A stretch of DNA of 64,000 nucleotides from Parcubacteria bacterium C7867-001 (GCA_001189095.1 LFCK01000001.1:62001-126000), one strand, 5' to 3'; positions 20,080 to 28,307 are shown, counted from the stretch's first letter. The notes: generated from the letters alone by a model not told the origin. Program-made: numbers and translations.

Positions 20080-20850
20080 ATGGCGAAGAGACAGAAGGTT
20101 CTAATAGATACTTCTATTCAAATCGGAAAATTAAAATATAAAGAAATTAGAGAAAAAATAAGAGAAATCGCTGAAACAGAAGATCCCGGGACGTCCTTTT
20201 TTGTGCTGTTTGAGTTCAAGGTCGGAGTGATTCTAAGTTTTATTGAATATTGGAACTTTGTAAATATTTCAGAAAATGTCTCGAAGGCTATGAGTAGATG
20301 GTCCGAGAAATATAGTGTTAGAGACGTTAAATACTTTGTAATGTTGCAAGCGATACTGGCTGAGAAATTTGAAAACATCTCCACAGACAAAAAGAAGCAT
20401 TTAAGACAAGTTGAATTTATCATAATGTTCACCATTGAAAACTTCTTCGCAGATATTCGAGATATACCAGTTGGTGATTTTAGGTATGACGAAATAGTGC
20501 GTTATGAAATAAAATCACGAGTTGATTACCCGGGGTTTGTGAAATTGTGCTATGAGAAAAACGAGATGGTAGATCAAAGGAAGTTTTGGACAAAATACAG
20601 AGCGGAACTAGATAAATTGGTTGCTGATGCGGACCTGGAGAAGTGCCACTCTTCATTACACGAAGCGTTAACTCGTATTCAATCTGATATTAAATATGCT
20701 CACATGGTGAAAACGAATAAATCTATTGGAGACGCCGTAATAACAGTTGACAGTAGACATGATACTCGCATTCTCACAACAGATTCTTCGTTCGAGAAGT
20801 TGGCGCCGATTTTAGGAAAGACTTTTGAGAAGATACCAAATAAATACTAG
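20080..20850 (+). CDS. PIN-like domain protein (putative RNase), 256 aa
   Basis: The start KVLIDTSIQIGK places an aspartate (D10) after a short hydrophobic strand, as in PIN nucleases. The C-terminal end IGDAVITVDSRHDTRILTTDSSFEKL gives the two further PIN motifs (D218 in GDA, D235 in TTDxxF). Between them lies an extended helical insert of about 190 residues, longer than in VapC toxins of about 130 residues. PIN domains are metal-dependent single-strand RNases. ATG 20080 is chosen because it begins 2 nt after the preceding stop and directly precedes the PIN strand. It is the last gene of the AT-rich operon. A toxin-like or RNA-surveillance role is possible. Confidence 0.72.
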   Translation: MAKRQKVLIDTSIQIGKLKYKEIREKIREIAETEDPGTSFFVLFEFKVGVILSFIEYWNFVNISENVSKAMSRWSEKYSVRDVKYFVMLQAILAEKFENISTDKKKHLRQVEFIIMFTIENFFADIRDIPVGDFRYDEIVRYEIKSRVDYPGFVKLCYEKNEMVDQRKFWTKYRAELDKLVADADLEKCHSSLHEALTRIQSDIKYAHMVKTNKSIGDAVITVDSRHDTRILTTDSSFEKLAPILGKTFEKIPNKY

Positions 20851-20861
20851 GACTCTTTGGC

Positions 20862-21299
20862 TCAACTACTTTTCCTTCGATTCTCTCGAACAATCGTAAT
20901 TATGAGAACGGTCTCAGCGAGCGCGCCAAGTATTATCTCGTTAGCGAAAGGAAATTTAAAAAAGTGAAAGTCTGCGAGACCAAAGACCATCAGAATTCCT
21001 AGACACAGATAGAATCCCACAGCAGTCATCAGAGCTCCTTCTACAAGATCTAAAAAGAAGGATGTACTACTGCGCCGGCCCTTATAGGCCGCGCCGATAA
21101 CAATTGAATTTGTAACTACAAATGGTCCAGTAAAGGCTATTGATAACAAAACGAGTTTAATCCAATCCAGTTGGAATACTTGATTGGGATTATATACGTA
21201 CATGGCCGTTAAGCCTGGCAAAATAATTGCCAAAACAGCAAAGAAAGCAAGTAAAAATGATTTATCCTGAAATGTTCGAACCATTGATCTAACGCTCAT
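20862..21299 (-). CDS. Membrane protein, 145 aa, four transmembrane helices
   Basis: Not recognised. Hydrophobic segments are FLLAFFAVLAIILPGLTAMYVY, LVLLSIAFTGPFVVTNSIVIGAA, LVEGALMTAVGFYLCLGILMVFGL and IILGALAETVLIITIV, with a basic C-terminus (RENRRKSS). It converges on the PIN operon and shares its lower GC content, so it may be part of the same acquired block. No clear Shine-Dalgarno is seen. Confidence 0.62.
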   Translation of the reverse strand: MSVRSMVRTFQDKSFLLAFFAVLAIILPGLTAMYVYNPNQVFQLDWIKLVLLSIAFTGPFVVTNSIVIGAAYKGRRSSTSFFLDLVEGALMTAVGFYLCLGILMVFGLADFHFFKFPFANEIILGALAETVLIITIVRENRRKSS

Positions 21300-21374
21300 T
21301 CGTTTATTCTAACATCGACCGAATGGGCTCGCCTTCTTCATCGAAATTAGAGGGTTGGACGGTATACTGAGTCC

Positions 21375-21848
21375 ATGAAAAAGATACAACCGTTTTTGTG
21401 GTTCAAGGAGAATGGGCAGGAGGCTATGGAGCTGTATACGAAGCTGTTTCCGGATTCGAAGATCGGCAATATAACCATGCTGCCGGACGCGCCAGGGCCT
21501 AAGGGTCAGTTCGTGGGCGAGTTCGAACTTATGGCTGAGAAGTATATGTGCATACAGGGAGGAGAGAATCCGATGCTTGCTGCGGTGGGACCTGTATCGC
21601 TCGTCGCACTCTGCGATACACAGGAAGAGATAGATAAGCTTTGGGATGCCTTCAAGGAGGGCGGGAAGGAAATCGCGTGCGGCTGGATTACAGATCGCTT
21701 CGGCATTACGTGGCAGGTCACGCCGACCGTACTCGGCGAATACATGAGCGATCCAGATCAGGAGAAAGCGCATCGCACCGCTATCGCGATGATGAATATG
21801 GTGAAGTTCGATATCGCTGCCCTCAAACGCGCGCACGACGGCGAATAG
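21375..21848 (+). CDS. PhnB/YjdN-like VOC superfamily protein
   Basis: The sequence fits the 3-demethylubiquinone-9 3-methyltransferase-like (PhnB) branch of the vicinal oxygen chelate fold. It opens KKIQPFLWFKENGQEAMELYTKLFPDSKIG and has the usual FELMAEKYMCIQGG, VSLVALCDTQEEIDKLWDAFKEGGKEIACGWITDRFGITWQVTP and the C-terminal ALKRAHDG. Despite the old name, these proteins are not proven methyltransferases and their substrates are mostly unknown. TATACT at 21363-21368 ends 6 nt before the ATG, a leaderless arrangement. The flanking DNA returns to the normal GC content. Confidence 0.85.
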   Translation: MKKIQPFLWFKENGQEAMELYTKLFPDSKIGNITMLPDAPGPKGQFVGEFELMAEKYMCIQGGENPMLAAVGPVSLVALCDTQEEIDKLWDAFKEGGKEIACGWITDRFGITWQVTPTVLGEYMSDPDQEKAHRTAIAMMNMVKFDIAALKRAHDGE

Positions 21849-21853
21849 CGCCT

Positions 21854-23671
21854 CTAGAGTGAATCCAAGCCCTCGGAAACCGTGACAACACGGACGTTAT
21901 TTGCTTTGAGGTAATCCACGAGCTGATTGAAGAGTGTGGGCGTGATGCAGTATTGGTCCGAGCAGGAGCTTTGTACTTGGTGTGCGGTCAAGATGAGCCA
22001 GCGCTTATTCGCTAGCGCGGTGTCTACTCGGTTCTTAATCTCTGTCCAGGTGGTCGATGATTCGAGACCGTATCGCTCGAGCTGGTACGGATCTGATGCG
22101 AGTGTGACGTAGCCGCCGTTCGAGCTCGCGGCGCTTTCAAAGCCCGCGTCTTTCACTGCCTGAAGGCTATCGGCGTTATACGAACCGAAGGGGTAGGAGA
22201 AGGAGTTGATTGGTCCAACATTCCACAACTGAAGATCGTCTCGTGAGCCCTTTATCTGCGCGTACTGCTGGCTATACGGAAGGGTGGCAAGGTCAACGTG
22301 CGTTTGAGTATGTGCGCCAATTTCGTTTCCATCTGTCGCGACTTCCTGAATCTGCGCCTTTGTCATATAGCCCGGATAGCCGGTGTCTTCTATCTGCCGC
22401 GAGACGACATAGAAGGTGCCCTTGAGTCCTGCGCTTTTAAGTTTCGGAACGGCGTTCTGATACTGCGAGTCCCACGCATCATCAAAGCGGAGCGTCACGG
22501 CACCCGTATCGAAGACGCTCGTGCCGCCGCCGGTGCGGTCGGTCACTGAGACGTTATCGAGCGTGAGCGTGCCATTTCGATTAATGAGATGAAAGACGCG
22601 CACGCTCTGCGTGCCTGCGGGCACGGAGAAATTAGCGCTGGTGGTGGCCCAGGATGCCGTTGCCGGTGCGACGAGCAGATCCTGATATGCAAAGGTGCCG
22701 TCGGCGCGTTTCAGCTCAAGCGTGAGATACGTTGGGATAGTCGCTGTGTATTCGTCTGTATAGGTGTAATTGCCAGAAGGTAAGGAGAGCGGAGTGAAGG
22801 CCCATTTCGCATCACCCGAGGTCCAGCCGTTTATCGTAATTTGTGCAGCGCGGTCTCCATTTGAGCCTGTCACTGGATAAGAAAAGGTAGTGGTACTGGT
22901 TCCCCATCTGCCCTTCGTCCATGAGTCGGGTACTGCGCTGCCCGTTTCAAATCCTGAGTTTGCGACGTAGTTATCTCCGCCGCTTGAATTCACCTCAGTA
23001 AGAGAATAGGTGTCAGTCGTAAGGGTGCCGTTGCTTTTAATGAGGTGGAAAATGGTGGCGGAGACCGCGCCGGTAGGCGCGGTGAACTGGCCGGACGCAG
23101 TAGAGAAGCTGGAGTTTGCCGGAAGCGTCAGAAAATCTTTATACGCATACGTCCCATCCTGCATTTTAAATTCTGCGGTCACGATGCTCTGCGTACTTGC
23201 CTGATACTGGTCGGAAAACTGATAGGTCGTACCGCCTGAGACGGGCACATGCTCAAAGAACCATTTCGCATCCCCGTTCGTGTAGTTTGATAGCTGTACG
23301 CGAATGCCATTTCCCGAGGAGCCCGGAGCTGGGTAGGTGAGTGTGCGTGTATTCGTGCCATATCCGCCTTTTCGCCAAGACGCTGGAGCGTCCCCGCTCC
23401 CTGCGGTTTCAAGATCCGGATTCGGAATAAGGTTCGGGGGCGTGACCGCCGCGCTTGGCGCGGCGGTACGCGCCGCAGGCTGCGCCTGCGGCGCCATGAG
23501 GTCCTGCAAGAGCTCACTATTTGGTACGCGCAGACGTCCCGGTCCATGCTCGGGCGTCGACGAAGATTCGCTTTTCCCAAGAAGTTTGGTTAGTACCGGC
23601 GCCGCGAACGCCTGCGGACTCCCCGCGAAGAGCAGGCTCGCGGCCACTGTGAGTGCTATGAAAAGTCGCAT
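21854..23671 (-). CDS. Secreted polysaccharide deacetylase with two carbohydrate-binding-like modules
   Basis: 605 residues from ATG 23671. A signal peptide (MRLFIALTVAASLLFAGSPQAFA) is followed by a Pro/Ala linker, then two homologous beta-sandwich modules of about 140 residues. Both contain LIPNPDLETAGSGDAPASW or VANSGFETGSAVPDSW starts and a GDAKWxF motif, typical of CBM-like domains. The C-terminal third is a NodB deacetylase: VTLRFDDAWDSQYQNAVP carries the catalytic/metal aspartates, HTQTH the metal histidines, and FSYPFGSYN the next motif. It probably trims N-acetyl groups from an extracellular glycan or peptidoglycan. An upstream ATG (23689) is also in frame; 23671 is preferred because GACACT lies 6 nt away. 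Confidence 0.9.
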   Translation of the reverse strand: MRLFIALTVAASLLFAGSPQAFAAPVLTKLLGKSESSSTPEHGPGRLRVPNSELLQDLMAPQAQPAARTAAPSAAVTPPNLIPNPDLETAGSGDAPASWRKGGYGTNTRTLTYPAPGSSGNGIRVQLSNYTNGDAKWFFEHVPVSGGTTYQFSDQYQASTQSIVTAEFKMQDGTYAYKDFLTLPANSSFSTASGQFTAPTGAVSATIFHLIKSNGTLTTDTYSLTEVNSSGGDNYVANSGFETGSAVPDSWTKGRWGTSTTTFSYPVTGSNGDRAAQITINGWTSGDAKWAFTPLSLPSGNYTYTDEYTATIPTYLTLELKRADGTFAYQDLLVAPATASWATTSANFSVPAGTQSVRVFHLINRNGTLTLDNVSVTDRTGGGTSVFDTGAVTLRFDDAWDSQYQNAVPKLKSAGLKGTFYVVSRQIEDTGYPGYMTKAQIQEVATDGNEIGAHTQTHVDLATLPYSQQYAQIKGSRDDLQLWNVGPINSFSYPFGSYNADSLQAVKDAGFESAASSNGGYVTLASDPYQLERYGLESSTTWTEIKNRVDTALANKRWLILTAHQVQSSCSDQYCITPTLFNQLVDYLKANNVRVVTVSEGLDSL

Positions 23672-23793
23672 TAGTCCAGTGTCCCTCATGAACGCTTAAC
23701 TAAGCATGAAGAAACGCTGTCACTAGCCAAACCGCTTGTCAACTTCCGCAAGCAGCTCGGAACGTACCGGTTTTGACGGGCTATACTTTTAAT

Positions 23794-24306
23794 ATGAATA
23801 ACTCGCAAAAGACGGTCGCGATCGGTGCCGCAAGCGGAGTCGTACTGATGGCACTTTCAGTGTGGGGCCTCTCATCCCTCATTCAGCCGATAGCGGGAAT
23901 GGAGGAACCGCTTGCGCGGATTATGTTCGCTCTCGGTCTCAATGTTGTCGCAGCGCTCCCGCTTTTTGTCATGATCGCGACCGTCGGTAATAGTCGCTTC
24001 CTGAGCGATGCCATCGATCCCTTGAAGCACAAAGAAAGTAAGGAAATGGAAGTTGATGGGCATGTCGTCGACAACACGCTCCAGCAAAATTTTGTCTTTT
24101 TCGTCGGCACGCTCGCGCTCGCCTCAGTTATTCCGCCTGCGTGCACAAAGGTGCTTATAGCCGTCACCATCGTCTTCGTGGTCGCTCGGCTCGCGTTCTG
24201 GCTCGGCTATCGCATAAACCCGCTCTACCGCGCGCCCGGTATGTCTGCGACCGCCTACATGAACCTTGGCATCCTCCTCACGACGCTCTACCTTTTCCTT
24301 TTCTAA
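23794..24306 (+). CDS. MAPEG-like membrane protein, 170 aa
   Basis: Four membrane segments and the MAPEG-type pattern: a cytosolic stretch ending VVDNTLQQNFVFFVGTLALAS, then ARLAFWLGYRINPLYRAPGMSATAYMNLGILL. In MAPEG proteins a conserved N/E-x-L-x-N region and a YRxNPxxR motif bind glutathione or related substrates. The match is clear in the C-terminal half and looser in the N-terminal half. ATG 23794 is preferred over TTG 23773 because TATACT (23782-23787) ends exactly 6 nt before it. The DUF1905 gene starts 2 nt after the stop. Confidence 0.7.
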   Translation: MNNSQKTVAIGAASGVVLMALSVWGLSSLIQPIAGMEEPLARIMFALGLNVVAALPLFVMIATVGNSRFLSDAIDPLKHKESKEMEVDGHVVDNTLQQNFVFFVGTLALASVIPPACTKVLIAVTIVFVVARLAFWLGYRINPLYRAPGMSATAYMNLGILLTTLYLFLF

Positions 24307-24308
24307 TC

Positions 24309-24602
24309 ATGGCTGAATACCGTGTTACGTCGAAGGTCGTGCAGTATCCCGGAATGGGCGGCTGGTATTTCGTAGGAGTCGACAAGAAAACGTCTGCGAA
24401 GATAAAGGCGAGCCAGAAAGGGAAGCCAAGGGTCGGCTGGGGTTCGATACGCGTGACCGCGACCATTGGAAAGACGAGCTGGAAGTCCTCGATTTTCCCC
24501 GATGCGAAGTCCGGCACCTACCTCCTTCCGCTTAAGGCAGAAATCCGAAAGAAGGAATCTATCGGCGTTCGGGATACCGTTCGCCTCGCCCTCGTCTTCT
24601 AG
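24309..24602 (+). CDS. DUF1905 domain protein, 97 aa
   Basis: The entire protein is a DUF1905 domain: VVQYPGMGGWYFVGVDKK, GWGSIRVTATIGKTSWKSSIFPDAKSGTYLLPLKAEIRKKESIGVRDTVRLALVF. This small beta-barrel domain is widespread in bacteria and its molecular role is unknown. ATG 24309 comes 2 nt after the MAPEG-like gene, so the two form an operon. The long in-frame extension upstream overlaps the MAPEG-like gene and is not coding. Confidence 0.85.
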   Translation: MAEYRVTSKVVQYPGMGGWYFVGVDKKTSAKIKASQKGKPRVGWGSIRVTATIGKTSWKSSIFPDAKSGTYLLPLKAEIRKKESIGVRDTVRLALVF

Positions 24603-24621
24603 CCTGTTCTATACTGTAGGT

Positions 24622-25398
24622 ATGAGTATATTCGAGCGATTCAGTGGCAAGAAATCCAATACGTCAGAGCTCAGTGGCGGCAAAAAGAAAATGCTTAAGG
24701 AGGCTGAAAAAAGCCGCCGCAGCTTCGAACCATTTTTTATCTCTCCTAGCTCAGAGAAAGGGAAGGAAAACGCACTGTGGCGCGAGTTTGCGCGGGAAGT
24801 CGCAGCGCCTACCTCAAAATCGCTCGAGGAGTATGCGCAGAATCCCGCAACTTTTCCGAAGGAGCGGTATGCCCTGCGCGGATTAATTTCTGCAGACAAG
24901 CAGTCACACGATCCAAACGGTACCTACTCTTCACGTGGCTCCTACTCGCTTGAACCTGACTCCGATAATCGTCTCTTTATCGATGCGCCGTTTGCGTACT
25001 CTCTTCAGTACCTGAGAGATGATGGCGCATGGGAAACGATCACGGTTGCATCTTTTGTACCGGATCTTGAAAAGAAAGTAATTCTCATCGACCAACTTCA
25101 AGGAGGGGACACTCAGCGTGGGCGCGTAACAAATGAGGCGCGCCGAGCACGCATGAAATTCAAGGAACAGCCTGAGCAGATATTGTTCGATGCTGTTGAA
25201 GATCTCGGTCAACGTACTAGCATGCGCGGCATCGGTTTACGCAAAAGCGAAACGATAAAATGGATGACTGTGCAGAACGCGCGCAAGGAGGGAAAAGTGA
25301 CTGTCTACGATAAAGTCAGCGACGCGAACGACATGCGCGGGTTTGCTTCGAAAGAATACGACCTCATACCGATATCTCCCAAGCAGGAAGCAAAGTAA
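24622..25398 (+). CDS. Hypothetical soluble protein, 258 aa
   Basis: Not recognised. It is a cytosolic, charged protein with a basic N-terminus (FERFSGKKSNTSELSGGKKKMLKEAEKSRR), a middle with strand-rich sequence (SYSLEPDSDNRLFIDAPFAYSLQYLRDDGAWETITVASFVPDLEKKVILIDQLQGG) and a helical C-terminal half. ATG 24622 is chosen because TATACT at 24610-24615 lies exactly 6 nt before it; the frame extends upstream into the DUF1905 gene. It is followed by the promoter of a secreted-protein gene. Confidence 0.7.
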   Translation: MSIFERFSGKKSNTSELSGGKKKMLKEAEKSRRSFEPFFISPSSEKGKENALWREFAREVAAPTSKSLEEYAQNPATFPKERYALRGLISADKQSHDPNGTYSSRGSYSLEPDSDNRLFIDAPFAYSLQYLRDDGAWETITVASFVPDLEKKVILIDQLQGGDTQRGRVTNEARRARMKFKEQPEQILFDAVEDLGQRTSMRGIGLRKSETIKWMTVQNARKEGKVTVYDKVSDANDMRGFASKEYDLIPISPKQEAK

Positions 25399-25413
25399 TT
25401 TCAAAGCCAGTAT

Positions 25414-25442
25414 TTGACAAATTTATACAGATAATTTATAAT
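25414..25442 (+). promoter_or_regulatory. Consensus promoter of the 125-aa secreted protein gene
   Basis: TTGACA (25414-25419), 17-bp AT-rich spacer, TATAAT (25437-25442). Both hexamers match the sigma-70 consensus perfectly. A 33-nt leader with GGGAG precedes ATG 25476. Confidence 0.85.
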
Positions 25443-25475
25443 TAAAGCGTCCACTCAACAAAAGGGAGAACGGAC

Positions 25476-25853
25476 ATGTTCAATACGAAAGTTGCGCTGG
25501 CCGCTGCTGCGGCATTTGCTTTGTGCTTCGGTGTCGCCTCGCTTGCGCCGGCCCATGCGGCGTCCCCCGCGGACGTCCGCAAGGTCGCGCACATGGTCGA
25601 GAACCACGGGTCGTGCGTGAAGCCCGGCTCGACGAGCGACAGCGTGCTGGTCACGATTGACCAGCGCACGTATGCGATCACGTACGTGAAGAAGTTCAAC
25701 GTGATTTCGATATACAGCGCCGGCCTCACTTCGGTGAACGCGCCGATGGACAAAGGTCTGACCGGCATCGCCGACACGGACCAAGCTGCGTACGACGCGA
25801 TGATCAAGACGCTCGTGACGAAGCAGCCCGCCTGCGCGGCGCCGAGCGCCTAA
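25476..25853 (+). CDS. Small secreted protein, 125 aa
   Basis: Not recognised. A signal peptide (FNTKVALAAAAAFALCFGVASLAPAHA, likely cleaved after AHA) is followed by about 98 residues with two cysteines (GSCVKPGS and QPACAAPSA), which may form a disulfide. The promoter is a perfect consensus and the Shine-Dalgarno GGGAG lies 9 nt before the ATG, so expression should be strong. A hairpin terminator follows, making it a complete single-gene unit. Confidence 0.75.
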   Translation: MFNTKVALAAAAAFALCFGVASLAPAHAASPADVRKVAHMVENHGSCVKPGSTSDSVLVTIDQRTYAITYVKKFNVISIYSAGLTSVNAPMDKGLTGIADTDQAAYDAMIKTLVTKQPACAAPSA

Positions 25854-25881
25854 CACGCGACAGCTCGAAAGAGCAAAAAAG

Positions 25882-25915
25882 CGGGCCGACCCAGAGGGTC
25901 GGCCCGTATTTTTAT
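25882..25915 (+). terminator. Terminator of the secreted protein gene
   Basis: Eleven-base stem CGGGCCGACCC/GGGTCGGCCCG with an AGA loop, A-run before it and TATTTTTA after. It may also serve the converging HExxH gene. Confidence 0.85.
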
Positions 25916-25924
25916 ACATAGAAT

Positions 25925-26557
25925 TTACACCTTCGCCCTCGTTTGCATGAGAGTCGCGGCGAACTTTCGTTCGGCGATCGTGAGATAACCGAATTGCGAA
26001 TGAAACGAGTCGCCAAACGCTTCTGCTAAGCGATTGTGAAGGCGGCCCGAAAGCAGGTGCTGAAGGTTCGGTGGGAGGCCGAGCGTTTTTTCGTACTCGT
26101 ACTCCGTCGCGAAGAGGTTGCGGTAGCCGTTGTACATCGCCGTGAGATCCACGCACTCTTCAGTGGTCTTCAGAGGGTGGTGCAGCGAATTCAAGACAAC
26201 ATGCGAGCACTCGTGCGAAATCGCCATAGCGACCAAGCCGAAGGGCGCAGTCTCGAGGAAGTTCTTTCTGATAAACATAGAGAGTTCCATCGAGTTGAAT
26301 CCAGCGGTGCCGTACATCGGCATCGGATTCGGCATGTTGATCCACGCGAGGCCGGTCGGCTTTCCGCCGGAATTCACGTAGCCAATGCGCAGTCTCGGTC
26401 CTTGCAGCTTCATGCTGTCGCGGATGAGACCGATCATTTCGGTGTACCGCTTTTTCTTGAAGAGTTCTTCCATCTCGCGGGTGTCGACCGGTGGTTTCGG
26501 TTCCTTGAAGGTACCGCCCAACTGCTTCACCCACATCCGGATTTCATGCTGACGCAT
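25925..26557 (-). CDS. Putative zinc metalloprotease-like protein (HExxH), 210 aa
   Basis: The sequence FGLVAMAISHECSHVVLNSL contains an HExxH zinc-binding motif (H115-E-C-S-H119) inside a hydrophobic helix, and an EECVDLTAM segment 14 residues later that could give the third ligand, as ExxxD does in M48-like gluzincins. No signal peptide or membrane helix is seen, so it would be cytosolic. The protease call is inference from the motif. ATG 26557 lies 5 nt after AAGGAGG; the GTG at 26563 sits inside the binding site. The -35 is TTGACT (26612-26607) with an imperfect -10. Confidence 0.7.
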   Translation of the reverse strand: MRQHEIRMWVKQLGGTFKEPKPPVDTREMEELFKKKRYTEMIGLIRDSMKLQGPRLRIGYVNSGGKPTGLAWINMPNPMPMYGTAGFNSMELSMFIRKNFLETAPFGLVAMAISHECSHVVLNSLHHPLKTTEECVDLTAMYNGYRNLFATEYEYEKTLGLPPNLQHLLSGRLHNRLAEAFGDSFHSQFGYLTIAERKFAATLMQTRAKV

Positions 26558-26610
26558 GTCCACCTCCTTGTTTACTCTGGTATGAAAATAGCACTCGTAG
26601 GCGGATAGTC

Positions 26611-26640
26611 AAGAAAATGGCCGGCGCGAAGCGCCGGCCA
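26611..26640 (-). terminator. Terminator of the 145-aa gene at 26645-27082
   Basis: Minus-strand stem GGCCGGCGC/GCGCCGGCC with a TTC loop, followed by ATTTTCTT. The T-tract runs directly into the -35 TTGACT of the next gene. Confidence 0.8.
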
Positions 26641-26644
26641 AATA

Positions 26645-27082
26645 TCACGAGACCCAGAAGAACTGGAAGAGATTCTCAGGCTCTTCTTTGCCAATCGGCA
26701 GTCTCCGTTCCTCGTCTGTCATGTCGGTGGGAAGGTCTTTGGCTTGCGCCAAGAGAATCCGCTTCATGAGCAGAATTTCGTTTCGAGAAAAGGACTCCTC
26801 GTAAAAGTTGTCCAAATACTCGCTGATGAATTCCTGCGACTGGATGGCTGCAGGCAGGACTCCGCGGCCGTCTTCGGACAGACCGATGATGTGCACGTGC
26901 GGGCCGAAAGTGCTGCAGGGTAGCAGTTCTTTCCGGTGTCCCGGTAGGTGCTTGTAGGGGCAGTCTTTCGAAAGTCCGATCATCAGCGAATCATCGACGT
27001 TCTCCTGTTCGGCAGCGGTTTCCGCCGCGGAGGAGATGTAGAGGAGCAACGGAAGCCCCTCGAGTTCTGGTATTCCGGCCAT
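26645..27082 (-). CDS. Hypothetical protein, 145 aa, orphan gene unit
   Basis: Not recognised. It is a soluble, acidic protein (AGIPELEGLPLLLYISSAAETAAEQENVDDSLMIGLSKDC) with two cysteines in the first half and a helical middle (QSQEFISEYLDNFYEESFSRNEILLMKRILLAQAKDL). The start is supported by AAGGAAAGGAA about 8 nt upstream. It is one of three consecutive minus-strand orphan genes, each with its own hairpin terminator. Confidence 0.66.
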   Translation of the reverse strand: MAGIPELEGLPLLLYISSAAETAAEQENVDDSLMIGLSKDCPYKHLPGHRKELLPCSTFGPHVHIIGLSEDGRGVLPAAIQSQEFISEYLDNFYEESFSRNEILLMKRILLAQAKDLPTDMTDEERRLPIGKEEPENLFQFFWVS

Positions 27083-27139
27083 AGGATTCCTTTCCTTGCT
27101 AAGCCGTTTCTAGGGGGACACTACCATGTGGGGTGAGAA

Positions 27140-27171
27140 AGGGAAACGGCCGGCGCAAAGCGCCGGCCGTT
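27140..27171 (-). terminator. Terminator of the 153-aa gene
   Basis: Minus-strand stem ACGGCCGGCGC/GCGCCGGCCGT with a TTT loop, followed by TTCCCTTTCTC. Confidence 0.75.
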
Positions 27172-27179
27172 GGTTGTAT

Positions 27180-27641
27180 TTAGAACGCGTACTGCTCTTT
27201 CACGATCTTGCGCGCGTTGCGCTGCGCAAGACAGGAAAGCATCAGATTGCATCCTTTCACTGCGGGGTAAACCGTAAATTCCGATTTGAACACCCCCTCG
27301 TTCCTGTAGCCGGTAACCAAGCATTCCAAGGTGAACGAGTCGAGCCGAAAGTCTCGAAACTGCTCCTCGAGGCTCGTGAGGATGCCGTTTGCCACATTCG
27401 AGCTGTTCAGGCCATCAGGCAGCTTTGCTCTGACCACTGCGCCCCAGCCGTCGCCCCAGCTGACTTTAGCCCACCATACAGTGATGGCAGGAAAGAAATC
27501 GTCCACGAGTACCTCAACGAGTTCTTCGTGTGAGGCACGACAGACATGAATAGGACTTATCGGAGTCCAGATGTTGGAGACCTGCCAGAGCCACGGATAC
27601 TCCCTGAGGAGCTTCGTTGTGTTGCTTTGTTTCTTGAACAT
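27180..27641 (-). CDS. Hypothetical protein, 153 aa, orphan gene unit
   Basis: Not recognised. It is a soluble mixed alpha/beta protein (KLLREYPWLWQVSNIWTPISPIHVCRASHEELVEVLVDDFFPAITVWWAKVSWGDGWGAVVRAKLPDG) with several tryptophans and three cysteines. The Shine-Dalgarno GGAAGGTAAG precedes the ATG closely. The promoter TTGACA-N17-TTATAT lies at 27750-27722, back to back with the bcp promoter. Confidence 0.66.
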   Translation of the reverse strand: MFKKQSNTTKLLREYPWLWQVSNIWTPISPIHVCRASHEELVEVLVDDFFPAITVWWAKVSWGDGWGAVVRAKLPDGLNSSNVANGILTSLEEQFRDFRLDSFTLECLVTGYRNEGVFKSEFTVYPAVKGCNLMLSCLAQRNARKIVKEQYAF

Positions 27642-27721
27642 TTCTTACCTTCCTAGGACATCCGTCCTTTTCAGCCCTCCGGGCTTCGTAAGGCAGGCCG
27701 AGATTGGCCCGTCTAAGGCTC

Positions 27722-27762
27722 ATATAATCCCCACCAGAGGTTCATGTCAACGCAGGTATACT
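27722..27762. promoter_or_regulatory. Back-to-back promoters of the 153-aa gene and bcp
   Basis: Minus strand: TTGACA (27750-27745), 17 bp, TTATAT (27727-27722). Plus strand: TATACT (27757-27762) ending 7 nt before the bcp ATG. The two elements are only 6 bp apart, so polymerase binding at one may block the other. Confidence 0.65.
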
Positions 27763-27769
27763 TTCCCTT

Positions 27770-28258
27770 ATGTCTATTCCAAAAGTAGGGCGCGTAGCGC
27801 CCGCATTCAAACTCCTCGATCAGGATGGTCGTCCGCAAGAGCTGAAGAAATTCCTCGGCTCGTGGGTTCTCCTTTATTTCTATCCAAAAGACGATACGCC
27901 AGGATGCACCATCGAGGCGTGCACCATCCGTGATCAGTTCAAAGATTTTAAAAAGATAAAAGCGAGCGTGATCGGCGTTTCGACCGACAGCGTTGAGAGT
28001 CACCGCAAATTTGCGGACGCGTACGAGCTCCCGTTCACCCTCATTGCAGATACGGAAAAGAAACTCGTGAATAAATACGGCGTTTGGGGCGAGAAGAATA
28101 TGATGGGTCGGAAATATATGGGCACGAAGCGCACCTCCTTCCTCATCGACCCGAAAGGGAAGATTGCAAAGGTGTACGAAAGCGTGAAGCCTCCTGTGCA
28201 CGCAGCGCAGGTACTTGCTGACCTTAAAGAACTCACCAGTAAGTCAAAAAAGAAATAA
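27770..28258 (+). CDS. bcp: Thioredoxin-dependent peroxiredoxin (Bcp/PrxQ)
   Basis: A 162-residue peroxiredoxin that reduces hydrogen peroxide and organic peroxides with electrons from thioredoxin. The active site is FYPKDDTPGCTIEACTIRD, with the peroxidatic cysteine at residue 45 or 46 and the resolving cysteine five residues later, the PrxQ arrangement. The conserved GVSTDSVESHRKFADAYELPFTLIAD and the YMGTKRTSFLIDPKGKI strands follow. TATACT ends 7 nt before the ATG and no Shine-Dalgarno is present. The C-terminus is lysine-rich (SKSKKK). It is a single gene, ended by a hairpin. Confidence 0.95.
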   Translation: MSIPKVGRVAPAFKLLDQDGRPQELKKFLGSWVLLYFYPKDDTPGCTIEACTIRDQFKDFKKIKASVIGVSTDSVESHRKFADAYELPFTLIADTEKKLVNKYGVWGEKNMMGRKYMGTKRTSFLIDPKGKIAKVYESVKPPVHAAQVLADLKELTSKSKKK

Positions 28259-28261
28259 AAA

Positions 28262-28290
28262 AAGCGCCGCCCCGACAGGGACGGCGCTCT
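28262..28290 (+). terminator. Terminator of bcp
   Basis: Hairpin AGCGCCG/CGGCGCT with partly paired inner bases, A-rich before and CTCTGAATTT after. It may also act for the converging membrane gene. Confidence 0.6.
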
Positions 28291-28307
28291 GAATTTCGGC
28301 CGAAGGC

